Notes under the pieces: model-generated
Told to the model about the DNA's origin: nothing
The model's database searches: none
What the model saw: the letters and a program-made list of their open reading frames with translations, nothing else
Source: Streptomyces antioxidans
Lineage (GTDB): Bacteria > Actinomycetota > Actinomycetes > Streptomycetales > Streptomycetaceae
Reading direction: 5' to 3'
Assembly (NCBI RefSeq): GCF_000968685.2
Contig: NZ_LAKD02000040.1
Coordinates: 1 to 64,000, forward strand
Length of the DNA stretch: 64,000 nucleotides
Translations under genes and position numbers: made by a program
Shown here: positions 52,587 to 62,052 of the stretch, one piece after another
How the letters are laid out: every line of letters starts with the position of its first letter
Numbering within the stretch: position 1 is the first letter of the stretch

Positions 52587-53975
52587 ATGACCACACCCGA
52601 CGCGGATGAGTTCGCCGAGCCGCTGCCCGCCACCCGCCGTGCCCTGCTGCGGCGCCTCGCCCGCGGCCAGGCCGAGGGCCGCGCCCCGTCCCTGGTGGGG
52701 GCCGTGGTGCGGGAGGGGCGGCTGGTGTGGACGGGTTCGCGCAGCTGTGTGGACGGATCCGCACCTGACGCCGACACCCAGTACCGCATCGGCTCCCTGA
52801 CCAAGACCTTCGTGGCGGTGCTGGTGTTGCGGCTGCGCGACGAGGGGCTGCTGGACCTCGGCGATCCGCTGGCCAAGCACCTGGACGCGCCGGAGGCCGA
52901 GGGCGCGACCGTGGCCCAGCTCCTCTCCCACACCTCGGGTCTGGCCGCCGAGGCCCGCGGTCCGTGGTGGGAGCGCACGCCCGGAGCGCTGCGGCCCGAG
53001 ACGGCCGATATCTTCGGCGAGCGACCGCTGCTCCACCCCGCCGGCCGCCGCCACCACTACTCCAATCCCGGTTTCGCGCTGCTCGGCGCGCTGGTCGAGC
53101 GGCTGCGCGGAGCCCCCTGGGGCGAGGTGCTCGCGCATGAGGTGCTGGAGCCGCTGCGGATGGGGCGTACGTCGCTCGAGCCACGTGCTCCGCACGCCGG
53201 GGGATGGGCGGTGCACCCCTGGGCGGATGTGCTGCTGCCCGAACCGGCGGAGGACACCGGGCGGATGGGCCCGGCCGGACAGCTCTGGTCGACCGCCGGA
53301 GATCTGGCCCGCTTCGCCGCCTTCCTGCTGGACGGGGACGGGCGGGTGCTCGGCGCGGAGTCGCTGGCCGAGATGCGGGCCCCCGCCGTCGCTCCCGAGG
53401 AGGGGGACTGGGACGGCGGCTATGGCCTGGGGACGCAGCTCGTCCGGCACGGCGGGCGGTTCCTCCACGGCCACACCGGCTCCATGCCCGGCTTCCTGGC
53501 CTCGCTGTGGGTGAGTGCCGAGGACCGGCTGGCCGGGATCGCGCTGACCAACACCACCTCGGGGCCCGCGATCGGTGCCATCGCCGCCGACCTCATACGG
53601 ATCGTGGCGGAGCGCGAGCCCCGTATCCCCGAGCCGTGGCGGCCGCTGACCGAGGTCGATCCGGCGCTGCTGGCGCTGACCGGCCCCTGGTACTGGGGCC
53701 CCCGCGCCTACCATCTGCGGCTGCGCGCGGACCGCGGCCTTGAGCTGTCCCCGGCCACCGGGGGAGGCCGGGCCTCCCGCTTCAGGGCCGAGCCGGACGG
53801 CACCTGGACGGGGCTCGACGGCTATTACGCGGGCGAGACGCTGCGGGTGGTCGAGGGGGAGGGCGGCGCCGCGGCCCATCTGGACCTGGGCACCTTCGTG
53901 TTCACCCGGGAGCCCTACGCCCCGGGCGACACGGTGCCCGGCGGGGTCGACCCGGAGGGCTGGCGGGCGCTCTGA
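52587..53975 (+). CDS. Serine hydrolase (beta-lactamase class C / DD-peptidase-like)
   Basis: 462 residues. SxxK motif SLTK, YxN motif YSN and HTG (KTG-like) are all present, so it is an active-site serine enzyme of the AmpC/esterase family. No signal peptide, so likely a cytoplasmic esterase or amidase. TAGAGT lies seven bases before the ATG, suggesting a leaderless transcript. The C-terminal 130 residues form an extra beta domain. Confidence 0.85.
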   Translation: MTTPDADEFAEPLPATRRALLRRLARGQAEGRAPSLVGAVVREGRLVWTGSRSCVDGSAPDADTQYRIGSLTKTFVAVLVLRLRDEGLLDLGDPLAKHLDAPEAEGATVAQLLSHTSGLAAEARGPWWERTPGALRPETADIFGERPLLHPAGRRHHYSNPGFALLGALVERLRGAPWGEVLAHEVLEPLRMGRTSLEPRAPHAGGWAVHPWADVLLPEPAEDTGRMGPAGQLWSTAGDLARFAAFLLDGDGRVLGAESLAEMRAPAVAPEEGDWDGGYGLGTQLVRHGGRFLHGHTGSMPGFLASLWVSAEDRLAGIALTNTTSGPAIGAIAADLIRIVAEREPRIPEPWRPLTEVDPALLALTGPWYWGPRAYHLRLRADRGLELSPATGGGRASRFRAEPDGTWTGLDGYYAGETLRVVEGEGGAAAHLDLGTFVFTREPYAPGDTVPGGVDPEGWRAL

Positions 53976-54109
53976 GGGGAGGCGTCGGGGTGCGGCGGAG
54001 CGGGGGTGCGGCGGTCCGGCGGGCTGTCGAGGATCCGGCGGCCATAGCCTGACCTCGCCGGTGGTACGCACGGCTGGGGGCTGGGTCAGCGGTGCGGCGG
54101 GCGGCAGGT

Positions 54110-54260
54110 TGGTCCGCGGTTCTCCCGTACGCCGGTTGGTGGGGACGTCGGTAGGCCGGTGCGCCGGGTCAGCCGATTCGCCCGGTACAGCGGTACGCCG
54201 GTGGGTCGGTACGCCGGTGGGTCGGCTCGGCCGTACGTCGGTGCGTCGGTACGTCGGAGC
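54110..54260. repeat. Degenerate GTACGCCGGTGGGTCG repeat region
   Basis: Within the 391-nt gap between the serine hydrolase and the SGNH gene; a 16-bp unit CGGTACGCCGGTGGGT is exactly duplicated at 54191-54222 and many shorter variants (CGGTACGTCGG, GTACGTCGGTGCG) surround it. I see no gene in the gap; the rest has no strong signal. Confidence 0.7.
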
Positions 54261-54366
54261 TCATGTGCTCCCGTGACCGCGTACCCGCGTCCGCGTACCC
54301 GCCGACCGGCGTACGGGAGCGGCCTGATCTGGACCCACTCGTCAGCCCTTCCCCAGGAGTCCCGCC

Positions 54367-55662
54367 GTGCGCTTGTCCTCGCTTCGTTTCAGCGCCTCCC
54401 TCCTCGCTCTCAGCGCCGTTATGGCCGCCTCCATGGGCGCCTCGGGGACGGCCACGGCCCGGCCGGGCGGTCCGGCGGTCGGCCGCGACCGGACGGGGGC
54501 CGTCTGGTCGGCCGGGTGGGCCGCTCCCGTTCAGCGCCCCAGTGCGGGCTTCGAGGAGAACTGGGCCGAGAGCGGGTTCGCCGGGCGCACCGCCCAGACC
54601 CTGCGGCAGGTCGTCCGGGTCACCGGCGGCGGTACGGCCGCCCGGATCAGGCTGTCGAACCGCTATGGCACCACCCCGCTGCGGATCGCGGGCGCGACCA
54701 TCGCCCGTACCGCCCACGGCGCCGCCGTCCACGGCGCGAGCCTGCGCGCGCTGACCTTCGGGCACCGGCGGTCCGCGGAGATCCCGGCGGGCGGGGAGAC
54801 GGTGAGCGACGCGGCTCCGCTGCGGGTTGCGGCCCGTCAGCCGGTCACGGTCACGCTGTACTTCGACCGCCCGACCGGCCCCGCCACCTTCCACGCCCAG
54901 GCGTACGCCCGCAGCTTCCGCGCGGACGGCGACCACCGCGCCGACCGCGCCGGGACGGCCTTCACCGAGACCACCCACTCCTGGTACTACCTCTCCGATG
55001 TCGAGGTCACCGGCGGCCCTCGGCATCCGGGCACGGTGGTCGCCTTCGGCGACTCGATCACCGACGGCTTCGGCTCGACCTACGACGCCGACCGCCGCTG
55101 GCCGGACCTGCTGGCCGAGCGCCTGGCGGCCGCGGGCACCCCGCGCCCCGTCCTCAACTCCGGGATCGGCGGCAATCTGCTGCTGCACGACTCGGCCTGG
55201 TACGGCGACCGGGCGGCCGCCCGCTTCCGGCGCGATGTCCTGGACAAGCCGGGCGTACGGTCGGTGATCCTGCTCGAGGGGCTCAACGACATCGGCTTCA
55301 GCGAGGTCGAACTGCCCACCTACAAGCCCAATCCGCAGGTGTCGGCCGAGGAGGTGATCGCCGGTTACCGGAAGCTGATCGCCGTCGCCCGCGCTCGCGG
55401 GATCAAGGTCATCGGCGGGACGGTCCTCCCGTTCAGGGGCGCCGAGTACCACACCCCGCGCTCCGAGGCGAAGCGTGCCGCGATCAACGACTGGATCCGC
55501 ACCTCGGGCGCCTTTGACGCGGTCGTCGACTTCGCGAAGGTCATGGCCGCGCCGTCCGATCCGCTGCGGCTGAACCCGGCGTACGACTCGGGCGACTTCA
55601 AGCACCCGAACGACGCGGGCTACCGGCGGATGGCCGAGGCCGTCGACCTCACGGTGCTATGA
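54367..55662 (+). CDS. Secreted SGNH/GDSL-family hydrolase
   Basis: 431 residues, GTG start with AGGAG seven bases upstream. Signal peptide RFSASLLALSAVMAASMGA. SGNH blocks: GDSITDGFGS (Ser nucleophile), NSGIGGN, GLNDI and DFKHPNDAG (catalytic Asp-His). It probably hydrolyses an ester of a polysaccharide or lipid outside the cell. Confidence 0.9.
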   Translation: MRLSSLRFSASLLALSAVMAASMGASGTATARPGGPAVGRDRTGAVWSAGWAAPVQRPSAGFEENWAESGFAGRTAQTLRQVVRVTGGGTAARIRLSNRYGTTPLRIAGATIARTAHGAAVHGASLRALTFGHRRSAEIPAGGETVSDAAPLRVAARQPVTVTLYFDRPTGPATFHAQAYARSFRADGDHRADRAGTAFTETTHSWYYLSDVEVTGGPRHPGTVVAFGDSITDGFGSTYDADRRWPDLLAERLAAAGTPRPVLNSGIGGNLLLHDSAWYGDRAAARFRRDVLDKPGVRSVILLEGLNDIGFSEVELPTYKPNPQVSAEEVIAGYRKLIAVARARGIKVIGGTVLPFRGAEYHTPRSEAKRAAINDWIRTSGAFDAVVDFAKVMAAPSDPLRLNPAYDSGDFKHPNDAGYRRMAEAVDLTVL

Positions 55663-55694
55663 GGCCACTGGCCGGGAGGTGAGACCCGGCCGGT

Positions 55695-56150
55695 TCAGGC
55701 CAGCGACAGCTTGAAGCCGATGTGGCTGGCCTCGAAGCCGAGCCGCTCGTAGAAGCGGTGGGCGTCGATACGGGTCGCGTCCGAGGTGAGCTGCACCAGT
55801 ACGCAACCCTCGCGGCGCGACTCCTCGACGGCCCATTCGATCAGCTGGGTGCCGAGCCCGCCGCCGCGCTCCTCGGAGTGGATCCGGACGCCTTCGACGA
55901 TCGAGCGCGTGGCGCCGCGCCGCGACAGCCCGGGGATCACGGTCAGCTGGAGGGTGCCGACGACGCGGCCCTCCCGGACCGCGACGACCAGCCGCTGTTG
56001 GGGATCCGCGGCCAGTCGATCGAAGGCGGCGCGGTACGGGGCCAGGTCGTCCGGGGACTCCCGGCGGGCGCCGAGCGGGTCGTCCGCCAGCATGGCCACG
56101 ATGGCCGGGAGGTCATCGGCGGTCGCGCGCCGTATCTCGAAGTCGCTCAT
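55695..56150 (-). CDS. GNAT family N-acetyltransferase
   Basis: 151 residues from ATG 56150. Motif A is RIHSEERGGGLGTQLIEWAV and the C-terminal motif is DAHRFYERLGFEAS. Substrate unknown. Convergent with the SGNH gene and 42 nt from marR. Confidence 0.9.
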   Translation of the reverse strand: MSDFEIRRATADDLPAIVAMLADDPLGARRESPDDLAPYRAAFDRLAADPQQRLVVAVREGRVVGTLQLTVIPGLSRRGATRSIVEGVRIHSEERGGGLGTQLIEWAVEESRREGCVLVQLTSDATRIDAHRFYERLGFEASHIGFKLSLA

Positions 56151-56191
56151 GCGGTGGAGCCTACGTCGGGCCCCACGAGCCCCGGACGGCA

Positions 56192-56671
56192 TCAGCACGC
56201 GGTGCCGGTCAGCCCCTCCACGGCGGCGACGAGGGGCGCCAGCTCCGGCCGCCGGGCGGCCTCGGCGAGGGCCTGGCGCAGCGCGGTGTCATGCGTCGGC
56301 CGCGCCTCGTCCAGGAGCTTCAGCCCCTCGTCGCTGACGTCGGTGTAGATGCCGCGGCGGTCGCCGGGGCAGATGTACCGGGCGAGGAGACCGCGGTCCT
56401 CCAGCCGGGTGACCAGCCGGGTCGTGGCGCTCTGGCTGAGCACCACGGAGTCGGCGAGCTGCTTCATCTGCAGATGTCCGCCGTCGCCGTCGTGCTGCCC
56501 GCTGAGCACGTTGAGCACGGAGAATTCGCGGACGCTCAGATCGTGCCTGGCCTGCAGCGCACGCTCGATATGCGTCTCTATCCGGCCGTGCAGGGAGGAC
56601 AGGGCGCACCAGCCCTGGGCCAGGGCCTGTCCCGCGGGCGGGGCGACGGCGCCGTGCGGTTCGTCCGGCAT
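56192..56671 (-). CDS. MarR family transcriptional regulator
   Basis: 159 residues, ATG with AGGAGG nearby. Winged helix LSQSATTRLVTRLEDRGLL and the wing PGDRRGIYTDVSDEGLKLLDE. A small cysteine pair (GWC, CPG) could sense redox. Probably regulates nearby genes; not proven. Confidence 0.9.
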   Translation of the reverse strand: MPDEPHGAVAPPAGQALAQGWCALSSLHGRIETHIERALQARHDLSVREFSVLNVLSGQHDGDGGHLQMKQLADSVVLSQSATTRLVTRLEDRGLLARYICPGDRRGIYTDVSDEGLKLLDEARPTHDTALRQALAEAARRPELAPLVAAVEGLTGTAC

Positions 56672-56738
56672 GGAACCCCTCCTAGGTGGGTGAGCGGATT
56701 CCAGGATAGTCCAGGGATGAAAAAGACCGCGTATGCAA

Positions 56739-57245
56739 TTATCGGCGCTTTGTCGCCCGCTGCCGCCGCCCCCGGGCCGTCAGCCCCCAGGGCTTGATCA
56801 CCGAGATCGCGGTGAGAAAGGTATAGACGCCCAGGCTGACCGACGGGGCCACGATCAGATCCGTGGTCGCGCCGACCGTCCGCCCCGTCACCACATCGGC
56901 CATCGCGGCGTCCATCCGGGCGCGCAGGGCGAACGCCGTGGCCGCGGTGGTGATCATCGTCAGCCAGAACTTCACATACACCCAGCGGTGGCGCGCCAGC
57001 CCCCAGGGCGTCCCCAGCGCCAGCACGATCCCGCTGACCAGCGACAGCAGGCTGATCGGGATCAGCAGCCGGTCGCCCAGCACATTCATGGACCGATACG
57101 CCGCCCCGGCCTCTTCGGCCGAGCCGGCCGTGGCCCCGGTGATCCCCAGGGCCAGCACTCCGAGGGTCAGCCCGAGCCATCCGACGGAGACGACGACATG
57201 AACGACGAGGAGGCCCCGGCGCACGGGGCGGATGAGTTGCCGCAT
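56739..57245 (-). CDS. DUF2269-like integral membrane protein
   Basis: 168 residues from ATG 57245. Four membrane helices: LLVVHVVVSVGWLGLTLGVL, LLIPISLLSLVSGIVLAL, YVKFWLTMITTAATAFAL and APSVSLGVYTFLTAISVI. Function unknown; family DUF2269-like. Divergent from the HAD phosphatase gene. Confidence 0.75.
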   Translation of the reverse strand: MRQLIRPVRRGLLVVHVVVSVGWLGLTLGVLALGITGATAGSAEEAGAAYRSMNVLGDRLLIPISLLSLVSGIVLALGTPWGLARHRWVYVKFWLTMITTAATAFALRARMDAAMADVVTGRTVGATTDLIVAPSVSLGVYTFLTAISVIKPWGLTARGRRQRATKRR

Positions 57246-57369
57246 GCCCCCACCGTGGCGGCGCCGCGGCCCCCGGGGCGTCTGACGGCGGGAGTATCCG
57301 CGCGTACTCCCGGCGGCCCGAACGCCCCGGGGCGCTGGGAGCCGGCGGCTGCATCTACGCTCGGCTGGT

Positions 57370-58002
57370 ATGACCAGACTGCATCTGTTCGATCTGGACG
57401 GGACGCTTATCCACGGCTCGGCCGCCGCGATCGAGATCTCCCGGCAGCTCGGTCTGGAGCGGGAGATCGCCGCGCTGGAGCGGGCGTTCGCGGACGGGGA
57501 GCTGACGACGGCCCAGTTCGCGGAGCGGGCCTGTGCGCTGTGGGGGGCGCTGACGGAGGACCATGTGGCGGCGGCGTTCGAGGGGGCGCCGTGGCTGGCC
57601 GGGATCCGTGAGGTGTGGGCGGACATCCGGGCGCGGGGCGAGCGCTGCGCCGTGATTTCGATCTCGCCGGGCTTCTTCGTATCGCGCCTGCTGGAGTGGG
57701 GCGCGGACGCCACATACGGCTCGGCCTGGCCCGCCGTGCCGTTCCGGGAGCCGGTGGATCCGGCGGGGATCCTGACCCCGGCCGCCAAGGTCCGGATCGC
57801 CGATGAACTCTGTGCGGAGTTCGGCTTGACCAGGGATCACTGCGTGGCCTACGGGGATTCCCTGTCGGATGCCGAACTGTTCACGGTGGTGCCGGTCTCG
57901 GTCGCCGTGAACGCCGACCACCATGTGAGCGAAATCGCATCCCACGCCTATACAGGTCGTGATCTCCGAGAGGCTTACGAATTGATGGGTAACCACTCGT
58001 AA
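57370..58002 (+). CDS. HAD-family phosphatase (phosphoserine-phosphatase-like)
   Basis: 210 residues. Motif I FDLDGTL, motif II ISISPG, motif III Lys near PAAKVRIA, motif IV YGDSLSDAELF, the pattern of HAD-IB enzymes. No good ribosome-binding site but TACGCT 9 nt before ATG fits a leaderless transcript. A role as serine or small-molecule phosphatase is inferred. Confidence 0.85.
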   Translation: MTRLHLFDLDGTLIHGSAAAIEISRQLGLEREIAALERAFADGELTTAQFAERACALWGALTEDHVAAAFEGAPWLAGIREVWADIRARGERCAVISISPGFFVSRLLEWGADATYGSAWPAVPFREPVDPAGILTPAAKVRIADELCAEFGLTRDHCVAYGDSLSDAELFTVVPVSVAVNADHHVSEIASHAYTGRDLREAYELMGNHS

Positions 58003-58055
58003 CTATCGGTAATTACACGAGTTGGTAGGTGTAACAGATGCGGGGCACTTGGGGC

Positions 58056-58083
58056 TTGTGAATTCATCCGGGGCCGGTAGGGT
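58056..58083 (+). promoter_or_regulatory. Promoter of the globin gene
   Basis: TTGTGA and TAGGGT separated by 16 nt, a good vegetative-type match, in the 351-nt gap before the globin gene. The predicted leader is about 260 nt; I saw no riboswitch or other gene in it. Confidence 0.6.
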
Positions 58084-58353
58084 CGGGTCCGGTTCCGTGC
58101 GGCGTGCTGTGGCGGGGTCAGAACGGGCATCCCAGGGCAACCGGCATAACGGGAACGCAGCCTCCGTTTCCCGGACTTCGGGCAATGCGCCCGACGCGGG
58201 GAACGAGCATGGCATGCTGCCCGGATGAGAGTGACGGAGAGGGTCAGCGTGACCATTCTCGCTTGAACCAGTGCACCAGGGCGAGGAATTGCGGGCACAT
58301 TCCGGCAGCGGAAGTGCGAAGACCGACAGAAAGATGTTCGAGGCGAGGCAACC

Positions 58354-59898
58354 ATGGACGCTCCGACCACCACATCGTCGGCCGGCAGCGACGGCTCCGG
58401 CGGAAACAGTGGCGACTGGGGCTGGTTCACCCCGAGCAGGAAACCGGACGAGGACCGCAGGGCCCCGGACCGGCGGAGCGGTGAGCGCGCGCCCAGCCGC
58501 CCGGTGAACCCGATACGGCCGGTCGGCACCGAGGCCGACCGCCGTGCGCCCGCTGAGCCCGCCCCCGCGCCCGGCTCGGGAGCGGGCGACCGCCACCCGG
58601 GCGACCGCCGTACGGATGACCGCCGCACCGACGACCGCCGGGCCCCCGGCCCCGCGGGTCACGGCCCCGCCGCCCCCGGGTGCGAGGAGCACCAGCGCCC
58701 CGATGAGGCGCCCCCGGCCCCGCAGGACGTCCGGCCCGGCCCCGACTCGCCGTTCGCCGTCCCCGAGACCGCCTCGCCCGACGCGATCCTGCTGCGCCGC
58801 ACCATGGCCGAGGTCGAGCCCGTCAGCGACAAGGTCACCTCGTACTTCTACGCGCTGCTCTTCGTCCAGCACCCCGAACTGCGGCCGCTCTTCCCCGCCG
58901 CCATGGACGCCCAGCGCGACCGGCTGTTCAAGGCGATCCTCACCGCCGCCCGGCTCGTCGACGACCCCGACATCCTCACCGAGTTCCTGTCCCGGCTCGG
59001 CCGCGGCCACCGTAAGTACGGCACCCAGCCCGAGCACTACCCCGCCGTCGGCGAATGCCTGATCGGCGCGCTCACCCGCTACGCCGTCAACACGTGGAAC
59101 GACGAGGCCGAGGCCGCCTGGGTGCGGGCCTACACGGCGATCTCCCAGATCATGATCGACTCGGCCGCCGAGGACGAGCTGATCGCCCCCGCGTGGTGGC
59201 AGGCCGAGGTGGTCGGGCACGAGCTGCGCACCCATGACATCGCCGTGATCACCGTCCGCCCTGACCAGCCGTACCCCTTTCTGGCCGGCCAGTACACCTC
59301 ACTGGAAACGCCCTGGTGGCCGCGGGTCTGGCGGCACTATTCGTTCGCCGCGGCGCCTCGCTCCGACGGGCTGCTCTCCTTCCATGTGAAGGCCGTCCCG
59401 GCCGGATGGGTGTCCTCGGCGCTGGTGCACCGGGCCCGCCCCGGCGATGTGATCCGGCTCGGGCCGCCCGCCGGTTCCATGACGGTGGACCACGCCAGCG
59501 ACAACGGGCTGCTCTGCCTCGGCGGGGGCACCGGTATCGCGCCGATCAAGGCGCTGGTCGAGGACGTCGCCGACCACGGCCGCAACCGTTCGGTCGAGGT
59601 CTTCTACGGCGCCCGCAACGATCGCGATCTGTACGACATCGACACCATGCTGCGGCTGGCCCAGAAGCATCCGTGGCTCGCGGTCCGCCCCGTCGTCTCC
59701 GACGGCCCGACCAACGGCCTCAGCGGTCGGCTGCCCGACGCCGTGCGGCAGTACGGCCCGTGGCACGCGTTCGACGCCTATCTCTCCGGGCCGCCCGGGA
59801 TGATCCGCAGCGGGGTCGACGCGCTGATGGGCATCGGCATTCCGTCGCACCGCATCCGGCACGACTCCATCGAGGAGCTCGCCGCGGCGGCGGAATAG
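58354..59898 (+). CDS. Globin-reductase (flavohemoprotein-like)
   Basis: 514 residues. A disordered, Arg/Asp/Pro-rich N-terminus (~1-140) with repeated DRRTDDRR precedes a globin domain (about 145-280, proximal His in GRGHRKYGT) and a ferredoxin-reductase domain with the FAD motif WRHYSFAAAPRS and the NAD(P) motif GGGTGIAP. Flavohemoproteins detoxify nitric oxide. The extended N-terminus is unusual. It sits upstream of a flavin-fold gene, probably in one operon. Confidence 0.88.
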   Translation: MDAPTTTSSAGSDGSGGNSGDWGWFTPSRKPDEDRRAPDRRSGERAPSRPVNPIRPVGTEADRRAPAEPAPAPGSGAGDRHPGDRRTDDRRTDDRRAPGPAGHGPAAPGCEEHQRPDEAPPAPQDVRPGPDSPFAVPETASPDAILLRRTMAEVEPVSDKVTSYFYALLFVQHPELRPLFPAAMDAQRDRLFKAILTAARLVDDPDILTEFLSRLGRGHRKYGTQPEHYPAVGECLIGALTRYAVNTWNDEAEAAWVRAYTAISQIMIDSAAEDELIAPAWWQAEVVGHELRTHDIAVITVRPDQPYPFLAGQYTSLETPWWPRVWRHYSFAAAPRSDGLLSFHVKAVPAGWVSSALVHRARPGDVIRLGPPAGSMTVDHASDNGLLCLGGGTGIAPIKALVEDVADHGRNRSVEVFYGARNDRDLYDIDTMLRLAQKHPWLAVRPVVSDGPTNGLSGRLPDAVRQYGPWHAFDAYLSGPPGMIRSGVDALMGIGIPSHRIRHDSIEELAAAAE

Positions 59899-59994
59899 GG
59901 CGCCGACGCGGACGGCTCACGGCGAAACACCAACCAAACACTAGGCAGGCATTCCGGCGATTCCGGACGGCGAATCAGGACGGGGACGAGAACC

Positions 59995-61461
59995 GTGGAC
60001 AGTGCGGAGCACCTGGACGACCGCGCGTGGCGTCCGGGGAGCGACGGCGAACACCATCTGCAGCGGCGACTGGGCACCGTCGACCGCGCCGACCGCTTCT
60101 ATGACGACCAGGTGCTGGATCACCTGAATCTCCGGATGCGGCAGTTCATCGAGCGTCAGGAAATGTTCTTCCTGGCCACCTCCGACCGGCACGGGGAGTG
60201 CGACAGCACGTTCCGGGCCGGTCCGCCCGGCTTTCTGAGAGTGCTCGGCACGCGCACGCTGGCCTATCCCGAATACCGGGGGAACGGCGTCCTGGCCAGC
60301 CTCGGCAATATCCAGGAGAACCCCCACCTGGGCATTCTCATGGTCGACTTCTTCCGCGACCGGATCGGGCTGCATGTGAACGGCCGGGCCCGGGTGGTGG
60401 AGGACGCCGAGATGCGCGCGGCACACCCCGGGCTGCCGGTGGACCCGGTGCCGGGGCGGCGCGCGGTGGTGTGGGTCGAGGTGACCGTCGAGGAGGCGTA
60501 TATCCACTGCGCCAAGCACATCCCGCACCTCCAGAAGGTCCCGGTGCAGCGGCGCACCGGCGGTGGCGACGCCCAGCGGCGCCGGGGTGCCTCCGGCGCC
60601 GGTGACCAGGCCCTCGATCACGACCGGGAGCGGGACTGGGGGACGGATGACGTCAAGCGGAAGGGTGGGGACTTCTTCGGTGCCGCGGCGGAGGCGCGCG
60701 AGGGCCGCAGGGTCCCTCCCACGCCGCCCGTCCCGTCTGCGCCCCCCGTTCCGTCTGCGCCGTCTGCGCCGCCTGCGCCGTCTGCCTCTGCCGCGCCGCC
60801 CGGTCCGCCCGCGGCTCCTGCGCCGTCTGCCCCTCCGGCCCGGCCCGCTGCGCCCGCGCCGCCCGTCTCACGGCCCTCGTGGGCGGTGGACCTGCCGGGC
60901 CAGGCCGCCCGGCCTGTTCCGGCCGCTCAGCCCGGGCCGGGAGCCTCGGTCCCGCGGGCTCCGGCCGCTCCCCCTTCGGCCGCTCCCCCTTCGGCCGCTC
61001 CCCCTTCGGCCGCTCCCCCTTCGGCCGCTCCCCCTTCGGCCGCTCCCCCTTCGGCCGCTCCCCCTTCGGCCGCTCCCCCTTCGGCCGCTCCCGCCGCCCC
61101 GGCCCCTCCGCCCCTGACGGACACGGACACTCAGGTCCTGGCCATCCCTCCGGCCCCGGCCACGTCACCTGTCTCGTGGCCGGTGGGCCTGCCTCCCCAG
61201 ACCGCGCCGACGGCCCCCACGCTCCCGGCTCCTCAGGACGCCCTGTCCCCCCAGGCTCCGGCCGCCGAACCGGCGGACCCCGTCGGCCAGGCCGTGGAGC
61301 CCTCCGTCGTACGTGATCTCAGCCCGGCCATCCGACGGCCGCCGGTCCAGCCCGACGCGGGGCCCGAGGACTGGCGGGAGGAGGCAGAGCGGGTACTGGC
61401 CGAGGCGCGTCAGCGGGCGGCCCGCAAGGCCCAGCAGCCGTTCAGCGGCTGGTTCCGTTAG
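59995..61461 (+). CDS. PNPOx-like flavin-fold protein with Pro/Ala repeat tail
   Basis: 488 residues, GTG start. The N-terminal ~190 residues are a pyridoxamine-phosphate-oxidase-type split barrel (FIERQEMFFLATSDRHG; GNGVLASLGNIQENPH), probably binding FMN, F420 or heme. A long Pro/Ala/Ser tail follows, with eight AAPPS units encoded by a perfect 15-bp repeat, and a helical C-terminus (EDWREEAERVLAEARQRAARK). It is downstream of the globin gene by 96 nt and may act with it in redox chemistry. Confidence 0.78.
   Translation: MDSAEHLDDRAWRPGSDGEHHLQRRLGTVDRADRFYDDQVLDHLNLRMRQFIERQEMFFLATSDRHGECDSTFRAGPPGFLRVLGTRTLAYPEYRGNGVLASLGNIQENPHLGILMVDFFRDRIGLHVNGRARVVEDAEMRAAHPGLPVDPVPGRRAVVWVEVTVEEAYIHCAKHIPHLQKVPVQRRTGGGDAQRRRGASGAGDQALDHDRERDWGTDDVKRKGGDFFGAAAEAREGRRVPPTPPVPSAPPVPSAPSAPPAPSASAAPPGPPAAPAPSAPPARPAAPAPPVSRPSWAVDLPGQAARPVPAAQPGPGASVPRAPAAPPSAAPPSAAPPSAAPPSAAPPSAAPPSAAPPSAAPPSAAPAAPAPPPLTDTDTQVLAIPPAPATSPVSWPVGLPPQTAPTAPTLPAPQDALSPQAPAAEPADPVGQAVEPSVVRDLSPAIRRPPVQPDAGPEDWREEAERVLAEARQRAARKAQQPFSGWFR
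60964..61083 (+). repeat. Eight perfect 15-bp tandem repeats (AAPPS)
   Basis: The 15-bp unit GCCGCTCCCCCTTCG occurs eight times without a mismatch in the tail of the flavin-fold gene and encodes (Ala-Ala-Pro-Pro-Ser)8. Because the length is a multiple of three all six frames stay open. Perfect identity suggests recent slippage and a probable variable-number tandem repeat. Confidence 0.95.
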
Positions 61462-61491
61462 ACCGTTGGGCAGGGGGCAGGGGGCAGGGCC

Positions 61492-62010
61492 TCAGCCGAG
61501 GTCGTCCGCGAGCAGGGCGAGCACGCCCTCGATGTTGGCGTCGAGATAGGCCCGCAGCGAGGGCGGCACCACCCCGACCGAGGCGATCCCCTCGCGGGTG
61601 AACGGGACGCTCACCACCTCGTACTCCCCGCAGGGCTCGTCCACCTCCGGGCCGTGCCGCCGGGTGAGATCCATCGAGGCGAGTCTGCAGACGAAGAAGT
61701 GCTGCACCTTCACACCGGCCGAGCCCCCGCCCCCGGCGCCCTCCGCGCCCTCATCGGGATGCGGGACGGTGTCGACGAAGGCGGGCACCACGTCCGTCAC
61801 CTTCGCGCCCAGCTCCTCGTCCACCTCGCGGTACAGGGCCTCGACGACGGTCGAGTCCTCGGGCTCCATCCCGCCGCCGGGAGTGATCCAGTACGGCTCC
61901 TGGCCGGGCTTGGTGCGCTTGATCAGGATCATGCGGGGCTCGGTGTCGCCCTCGTCGCCCTCGAGGAGAATGGCACGGGCGGTGCGCTTGACCACGGGTC
62001 GTTCGGTCAT
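61492..62010 (-). CDS. Nudix hydrolase
   Basis: 172 residues from ATG 62010 (GTG 62028 possible). The Nudix box reads GGMEPEDSTVVEALYREVDEELG, cited here as GGMEPE then REVDEELG, with all metal-binding Glu. It hydrolyses a nucleoside diphosphate-linked compound; substrate unknown. Confidence 0.92.
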   Translation of the reverse strand: MTERPVVKRTARAILLEGDEGDTEPRMILIKRTKPGQEPYWITPGGGMEPEDSTVVEALYREVDEELGAKVTDVVPAFVDTVPHPDEGAEGAGGGGSAGVKVQHFFVCRLASMDLTRRHGPEVDEPCGEYEVVSVPFTREGIASVGVVPPSLRAYLDANIEGVLALLADDLG

Positions 62011-62052
62011 GCAGGAGGTCTGCCGCACCCTGGGCCCCGCGAAACCACTTGC

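Noticed and set aside
52038..54071. A 677-residue minus-strand frame
   Set aside because: Only its last 143 residues are real (MerR); the rest is antisense of the serine hydrolase.
54169..55605. A 478-residue minus-strand frame
   Set aside because: Antisense of the SGNH hydrolase gene, no motif.
60964..61083. CRISPR array
   Set aside because: The 15-bp repeats are adjacent without spacers and lie in a reading frame, so this is a coding tandem repeat.
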